Shown here in pieces: positions 59,632 to 64,000 of a stretch of DNA of 64,000 bases. The position numbers were made by a program, and so were the translations under genes. Origin of the DNA: Gnetum montanum (taxonomy: Eukaryota; Streptophyta; Gnetopsida; Gnetales; Gnetaceae); NCBI GenBank assembly GCA_015680685.1, contig MNCI01008852.1, positions 612,307-676,306 on the forward strand, written 5' to 3'. Below the pieces are notes generated by a model. The model did not search any database. It saw only the letters and a list, made by a program, of their open reading frames with translations, and was not told where the DNA came from. The first letter of the stretch is position 1, and every line of letters begins with the position of its first letter.

Positions 59632-60439
59632 TGATGAGTTATGTTTTGTAGAGTCGCGATGTCAGGCATTTGATATCGCCCCTTTTGTTCGAGCTTATAA
59701 ATACCACACTTGGATGCACAGTTGGGATAAATAGCAGATAGATTTTAGATAACATTTTCATAGATTTCAGAGTAGTCAAAATGTTTTTTTCCAGTGCATG
59801 CTCGTAGTGTAATGTTAAGTGATTGAACAACATCCTTATTTGAGTGTGACGTACTTGGACACGTTACATAATCGACAATAAAGATTGAGATTACTTTCAT
59901 TATTGCAGCATCCACTTAGGTTTATTATTAATTTTAATTGTTTAATTGTTTACTGTTTTTCTTAATGTTTCCATTTGTTGTTCTTTATTATTCCTATCAT
60001 TAAGTGGAATGAGTATGACTAATCGTGAGTAGTTAAGTGTAATTACTGGGTAACCTAGTAGTGTATCGTTTAGTATGCTCAATGATGTATGCTTGGTAAT
60101 CCTAGTGGTAGTTATGCAAAGTCCAAGGCATGTATGGATGATTAGGAATAGATACTTATCGCACATAGGCTAATTTAGACTTTACTTTCTATGGTTAATT
60201 AACTTAATGAATTAATCTCTTTATTATCATTAGGAGTAGCTTAGGACTAGACAATATCAAGAATCATATGCCTCACTCTAGACTAAACCATCGACTAGTT
60301 GAAGTGGGAAGATAACAAACTACAATCAATGCATAATAATTTAGATGCACAACTAGTCCCATCCACAGAATTCAACTAGATTGTGTGTGAATGTTTGTGA
60401 TTCGTACAGTTGGGCGTAGGGGTAGCTCACCGCTCATCA
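59632..60439 (+). repeat. 3' LTR of E2
   Basis: TGATGAG…CTCATCA, about 808 bp. A TATA box (TATAAATA) is at 59696-59703. It is close to 16579-17434 along its length. Confidence 0.85.
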
Positions 60440-60883
60440 ATAACTTTTAAATTAAAAAAGAACATATCTACCATCCTTCCAAAAAATATCTAGAAAAGCC
60501 TAATGCAAACTACTATAAACATTAAATAAATTCTCAAGATTAGAAACTAATTTTTCAAAATTCTTTTTCCTATTTCATTGAAATCATAAAGGTTAGAAGT
60601 TTCATTCTAATTAATATATCTACCATGCATATGTAAATAAGAAACTACAGTAATACCAAATCTACCCTAAGTGTTATACAATCTAAATGTATTAGTAGCA
60701 TAAGCTCCTTCATTAAAAGGAAGCCACTATGGGCTAATTTGCTTAAGCATATCTTCTGAAATTATAATATGATTATAATTGCAATATTTACTAAGCTTGC
60801 ACCTTGTCTTTCACAACCATTATGATAAAACACTTAATGTTTAGGACTACGATATTGTAGTCCAACATACATCATTGTAGATA
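60440..60883. other. AT-rich spacer, nothing recognised
   Basis: Between E2 and the next LTR. No ORF or repeat edge seen. Confidence 0.45.
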
Positions 60884-61654
60884 TGATGTAGTGGGTTATG
60901 CTTATGCTTATCAATATGAGTCCAACATCATGTCAAAAACAAGTTTGAGTCCAACATTTATCAAAATCTTTGTAGTTTTTTTTCTTGAAGTTAGAGTTAG
61001 TTGTGAATGCCTACAATGTGGTGAACTACAGTTGTACCAAATCTTTATTTAAGTGGATTGTTCTTGGATACAATTCATGAACAAAAATAAAGATTGAGGT
61101 TGTTCTTCATCATTATAGCATATCACATAGAATAGATTTACTTTTCAATATTCTTTACTTTTACTAAGTCATTACTATTTCAATGTTCATTAGTAAGGTA
61201 GAATAAGTATGACTAGTTTTGAGTGTAAAGTATGATTATTTGGTAACTTAGTAGTGATTTTATTTGATTTGCTTAATAGTAAAATTACTTGGTAATCCTA
61301 GTAATAGTTACATCAATCCAAGACATGTTTGGAAAATGAAAAATGAATACTTATCACCATAGGCTAGAACAACTTTATATTTTCATCATACCTAGAAATA
61401 GAATTTACATTCATCTTCACCATGCTTAATCTTAGTATTTTTAAGAGCCAACAACATCAATTTATCATATACCTCACTAAGAGTTAATCCATATGTTTTA
61501 CACCTCACTAACTCTTAAGTGGGAAGATAAGGCTCACAAACTTACTATCAACTCACTAGTATACTTACATTTTCCAACTATAGATTATGATATGGCCTTA
61601 CATAAACACTTGTGACTTGTATGGTTGAGTGTTAAAATACCCTATCACTCATTA
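60884..61654 (+). repeat. 5' LTR of E5, diverged
   Basis: The right end ctcatta lies one base before the PBS and matches CTCATCA with a transition. The left end is taken at tgatgtagtgggttatg by analogy with the E2 LTR and is less certain. Inner blocks (ttggtaatcctagtaatagtta; gtatggttgagtg) match the family. Confidence 0.6.
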
Positions 61655-61655
61655 T

Positions 61656-61673
61656 TGGCACCATTGTCAGGGA
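61656..61673 (+). other. Primer binding site of E5 (tRNA-Asp type)
   Basis: TGGCACCATTGTCAGGGA, differing from the tRNA-Asp site only by transitions. Confidence 0.75.
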
Positions 61674-61807
61674 TGAGTCAATGTTTGTTAGATAGTTAAT
61701 TGTATATAATTCATTATATTAAGCATCATCAAGTCTATCTTTCATACTTTGAATAATTTTTTAAAACACACACATATTTAAGCATCAACCACATTAAAAT
61801 TGCTTCC

Positions 61808-63760
61808 ATGTCCAAAGTAAAATCTACACATGCTATTGATCTTAATGAAAGTAATGACAAAGATTATAATGAAGAAGATTGGAGTGCATTGATGCAAAAA
61901 AGAATCTCATATGCTCATAATGATCCTTATTATCTTGATTTCACATTTATTTTCTACGAGGATGAGTAATTGAAATGGAGAGACTTATAGGACAACATTG
62001 TCTTGTAGCCATAATGTTTAGCATTATCTATGCTTTAAGTAGCCCTCATGAGGTCAAATCTTGGCCATGTGTAAGACAGGTACCAAGTTACCAAGAACAT
62101 GCAGCACATACCAACCAACAAAGATGTAAGTAAGAAGTAATGGTATCATGATAGTAAGATATAAATAAGAGAAAATGAAGAAAGCACCACACATGATTAT
62201 TCTTAGTGAGCAAAAAGAAGAGGAATCATATATAGCTAAAAAGTCTCACCAAATTAATAGGTCCAGTTCTCAAACACCTGTCATATACATCAAAGATCCC
62301 ATAAAGATAAAGTTACATTTAATCCTTGTAAACATACCAGGAAGAAATGAGACAGAATTTAGACTTAGAAAGGATTAGAGGTCTAAAACCTCTGATAGAT
62401 CTAGAAGGGATGAATCTAGAAATCATAGAAGAAGAACCAACTAGCACCATTCTCCAACTCCTTCATTATTTTCATCACACTCATCAACATATTTAGATAG
62501 GAGAAAATGAAGAACAAGGGATCATGATAGGGAAAGGAGAAGGGATCATGAGAGGCATGTTCATAAAAGAAGAAGACATCTTAAAGATGTGGAAGATTAC
62601 AAAGAAGATAGAGAAAGAGAAATTAGGCATGAGAGAAGAAAGCATTGTGAGCATCAAAGGATTCAATACTACAATAGAGTTTATGAACCCAAAGACTATA
62701 AAGAACCCCTACTTGTGACTCCCAGTATGATCACATAAGGGAAGCAGTGTACATACCTACTAGGGATTTATGGGATAGTCGCATCAAGCAACTTGATATG
62801 AACAATATTATAAAGTTTAAAGGAGGATATAAAGAAGATTCACAATATCACCTCCAAGTTTTCCATGATGCCTGACCCTACAAAATATAGATAATGATTA
62901 CTAAAAATCAAAGTTATTTCCTAAAACACTCATTAAGGAAGTAAAGAATTGGTACAGATCTTTCAAATTAGAATTGATCAGAAGATGAAGTATTATGCTA
63001 AAATTTTTTAGTAACGAATTCCAAACTTATTCTAGAGTGTCAAATTTAAGAAAATAAATCCAAGGATGGAAGCAAGGGACACATGAATCCCTTGATGCAG
63101 TAATGATAAGATATTATTCATTATTATATAGATGTTTAGGCTATGAATTTTCTCAAAAGGAACAAGTACAACATATCATCGATGAGTTAAGGAATAATAC
63201 AAGATGGATTCTTAGAGTATATGCCCAAGGCAGATTATCAGAGATAACAATTCATCAAATTCAAAGCTTAGAAATAGCTACATAAAAAAAGAAGAAGAGC
63301 TACATAAAAGGGAATCTAATGAAGAGTATAATAAAGATACAACCATTAGAAATAGAGATGTAAGGATATGTGAAACACAAGAAGAAGAAATGCTAGAAGA
63401 TGTAATCCAACAAAAGAGTTTACCTATTCCAAAATTGGTTAATGATATTGCAACAAAGGTAGAGAAAATGTGGCACTCTATGGACAAAAAATTTGAGACA
63501 ACATTGAAGATAGTAGAAGAAAAGATCAAACAAGCCTTTAATAAAAATAAGAATAGGAAGAAGAAAAAAGATAATGGACATGAATATTTTAAAAACAAAG
63601 AAAAAGTTACTACAATTGAGGAAATTATAGACTCAAATTCTAAAGTCAACACTGGTTGCAAAGTGTGCAAGTATGAACATCCTAAGGGATGTTGTCCTAT
63701 CATGGTGCACTTAAAAGAGTCTGGGGCATATGTACTAAATCCAAAGTTTATCAAAAATTA
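61808..63760 (+). pseudogene. gag of E5, degenerate
   Basis: It starts MSKVKSTHAIDLNESNDKD. The middle is Arg/Glu/His-rich (62160-62720). The gag core follows (62800-63260), with RYYSLLYRCLGYEFSQKEQ and HIIDELRNNTRWIL. The last open part (63390-63760) has a Lys-rich stretch and a zinc-finger-like CKVC…HPKGCCPIM, matching E2 and E3. Stops and frame changes are frequent before 63100. Confidence 0.78.
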
Positions 63761-63947
63761 GATGCCAAGATGACTACTTTATCCACAACATAATTACATA
63801 CAGTCCTATCAATAATCATATTATCCAAGTGGGGCTTATTCTCAATCGCAGGAATAATATCAGCAACAGTGGCAACAATCACAGTCATGGAGGATGTCAT
63901 CACTAAGGAAATAGTATCCATATTGATAATTAAATCTTTTTGGATAC

Positions 63948-64000
63948 TGATGAGACGCGACTTGCACTAGGCCGCGATATCGCGGCCACCGCGATATCGC
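63948..64000 (+). repeat. E6: start of another LTR, cut by the window end
   Basis: TGATGAGACGCG followed by two palindromic gcgatatcgc motifs, as at the start of the E3 LTRs. It interrupts E5 downstream of gag. Only 53 bases are visible. Confidence 0.6.

Larger units (their letters stand above)
16579..60439 (+). mobile_element. E2: Athila-like Ty3 element stretched by nested insertions
   Basis: The LTRs at 16579-17434 and 59632-60439 are clearly related and have the same termini (TGATGAG…CTCATCA). Gag follows the first LTR; a third ORF and polypurine tract precede the second. In between sit a chimeric caulimovirid/segment B block, the minus-strand element E3 and the Tat-like element E4. E2's own pol is missing. 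The bases just outside the LTRs are gtaat and ataac, which would be a GTAAC target duplication after one transition in each copy; this is suggestive, not proof. The alternative is two separate family members. Confidence 0.6.
60884..63947 (+). mobile_element. E5: Athila-like element, 5' LTR and gag
   Basis: LTR, PBS and gag are in the same order as E2. The element is interrupted at 63948 by the start of another LTR, so pol is not visible. Confidence 0.72.

Overview
The window is plant nuclear DNA, probably from a vascular plant with a large, repeat-packed genome. The evidence is Athila-like and Tat/Ogre-like Ty3 (gypsy) retrotransposons, an endogenous caulimovirid fragment and a BOI-type RING ubiquitin-ligase gene with plant-style introns. 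The species cannot be named; a non-flowering seed plant or a fern is possible. Only one intact protein gene is visible, and nearly everything else is nested, decayed mobile DNA.

Layout. (1) 1-5033: 3' part of an Athila-like element (E1) with a decayed third ORF and its 3' LTR, then a ~134-bp tandem array (5034-5660). (2) 6081-16578: a CpG-rich, low-copy island with microsatellites and, at 11635-13467 on the minus strand, an intact four-exon gene for a 391-residue RING protein. Its 5' flank contains segment A (14801-16039), which recurs as B (23628-24884). (3) 16579-60439: a plus-strand Athila-like element (E2), stretched to ~44 kb by insertions. In order it holds its 5' LTR, PBS, gag, a chimeric block (caulimovirid MP-CP fragment, then segment B), a minus-strand Athila-like element (E3, 24879-34600, left LTR truncated), ~0.8 kb of E2, a complete 21.2-kb Tat-like element (E4, 35405-56618, 5-bp target duplication AAGGT), and E2's third ORF and 3' LTR. 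(4) 60884 onward: 5' LTR and gag of another Athila-like element (E5), interrupted at 63948 by a further LTR (E6) that runs off the window.

The most unusual object is inside E4. Between its protease and reverse transcriptase, on the opposite strand, lies a nine-exon gene (45039-50038) with recognisable splice sites. It encodes a basic N-terminus, a domain resembling the third ORF of the Athila-like elements, coiled coils and an acidic C-terminus. It carries a few stops and about three phase breaks. Its first intron and 5' flank are full of a nine-base motif (CTCACGCTG and its C-to-T variants) that is also arrayed in the E4 LTRs. E4 gag is split by a 3.3-kb element with its own 5-bp target duplication and possible captured host exons.

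Decay is dominated by C-to-T/G-to-A transitions, as expected of methylated repeats: stops at Gln/Arg codons, PBSs differing from the tRNA-Asp sequence only by transitions, and catalytic Asp residues lost in E4 protease and integrase. The BOI-like gene island keeps its CpGs. No tRNA, rRNA, CRISPR or bacterial-type feature was seen.
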